Assembly (NCBI RefSeq): GCF_002286775.1
Contig: NZ_NSGJ01000007.1
Location: forward strand, 82,220-146,219
Origin: Myroides sp. N17-2
GTDB taxonomy: Bacteria > Bacteroidota > Bacteroidia > Flavobacteriales > Flavobacteriaceae
DNA: 64,000 nt
Direction of reading: 5' to 3'
Below, one piece after another: positions 63,883 through 64,000 of this stretch; position 1 is the stretch's first letter, and each line of letters starts with the position of its first letter. Both the position numbers and the translations under genes were made by a program. The notes beneath the pieces were generated by a model that was not told the origin of the DNA, searched no databases, and saw only the letters and a list, made by a program, of their open reading frames with translations.

Positions 63883-64000
63883 TGACCCGTCCTGAAAAAA
63901 CTGTACAGTTTTAAATACCAATAAGAGATGGAAAAGTCAATAGGAGAAAAAAAAGTAAAACAGCATTATCATCAAGAATTCATTAAAAAGATAGTGAAGG
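63883..64000 (+). mobile_element. Left end of an insertion sequence (probably IS3-like)
   Basis: TGACCCGTCCTGAAAAAACT at 63883 has the look of a terminal inverted repeat (TG start; this motif type is common for IS3-family elements in Bacteroidota), and a transposase-like frame starts 45 bp inside. The right end is outside the window, so neither the inverted partner nor the target duplication can be checked. Confidence 0.55.
63928..64000 (+). CDS. Transposase, N-terminal part (cut by window end)
   Basis: Only 24 codons are visible: MEKSIGEKKVKQHYHQEFIK and a Lys-rich continuation. A basic, helix-forming beginning of this kind is typical of an OrfA-type transposase with a helix-turn-helix. It lies at the expected distance from the terminal repeat. 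The rest, and therefore the family, cannot be judged. Confidence 0.5.
   Translation, partial: MEKSIGEKKVKQHYHQEFIKKIVK

Noticed and set aside
1..64000. tRNA or rRNA genes
   Set aside because: No cloverleaf or conserved rRNA segment was seen on either strand by reading.

Overview
The window is a chromosomal segment of a low-GC member of the Bacteroidota, almost certainly Flavobacteriaceae and most likely Myroides or a close relative (the genus is an inference from gene content and protein style). Evidence: an alternative complex III cytochrome (ActA), the gliding/T9SS lipoprotein GldD, DUF3098 and DUF3078 proteins, paired M16 peptidases, a flavobacterial A2M-pbpC pair, and promoters of the Bacteroidota type (TTG, 17-21 bp, TAnnTTTG). 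Shine-Dalgarno sequences are not evident.

Layout. 1-7.8 kb: partial actA, a SPOR protein, leuS, and an envelope/translation operon ftsX-DUF3098-uppP-truB. 7.8-14.2 kb: an accessory region. It holds an AraC-family regulator gene broken by a 152-bp MITE-like element, a stand-alone EF-Tu domain III-like protein directly after an Rhs-repeat remnant, about 1.3 kb of repeat-bearing non-coding DNA, a frameshifted small ORF, an unknown 148-aa protein, a leucine-rich-repeat protein, a lipoprotein and a YiiX-like hydrolase. 14.3-26.6 kb: thioredoxin-fold protein, patatin-like lipase, pyrH-frr, leucine-type dehydrogenase, asnS, rpoN, a membrane protein, a beta-barrel protein, DUF3078, dxs and tadA. 26.6-39 kb: alpha-2-macroglobulin plus pbpC, RNase G, a 30-residue basic protein gene, HU, then mutY-ssb-gldD (gldE is not between ssb and gldD). 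39-46 kb: HMA-domain lipoprotein, an M16 peptidase pair, rplU-rpmA and an unknown lipoprotein. 46-59.6 kb: dGTPase with a small AAA+ ATPase, a WG-like protein, nrdAB, sucAB, a beta-barrel protein and a polyprenyl synthase. 59.8-64 kb: a small membrane protein, two paralogous lipoproteins, a protein of about 20 MORN-type repeats, and the left end of an insertion sequence cut by the window edge.

Functionally most of the window is housekeeping: translation (leuS, asnS, truB, frr, rplU, rpmA, tadA), nucleotide supply (pyrH, dgt, nrdAB), TCA cycle (sucAB), isoprenoid and lipid-carrier metabolism (dxs, uppP, polyprenyl synthase) and envelope building (ftsX, pbpC, A2M). The most unusual parts are the 7.8-13 kb toxin/immunity-like graveyard with its precisely datable MITE insertion, the dyad and tandem-repeat cluster after gldD, and the palindromes in front of the M16 and AAA-dgt operons. 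I saw no tRNA, rRNA or CRISPR array.
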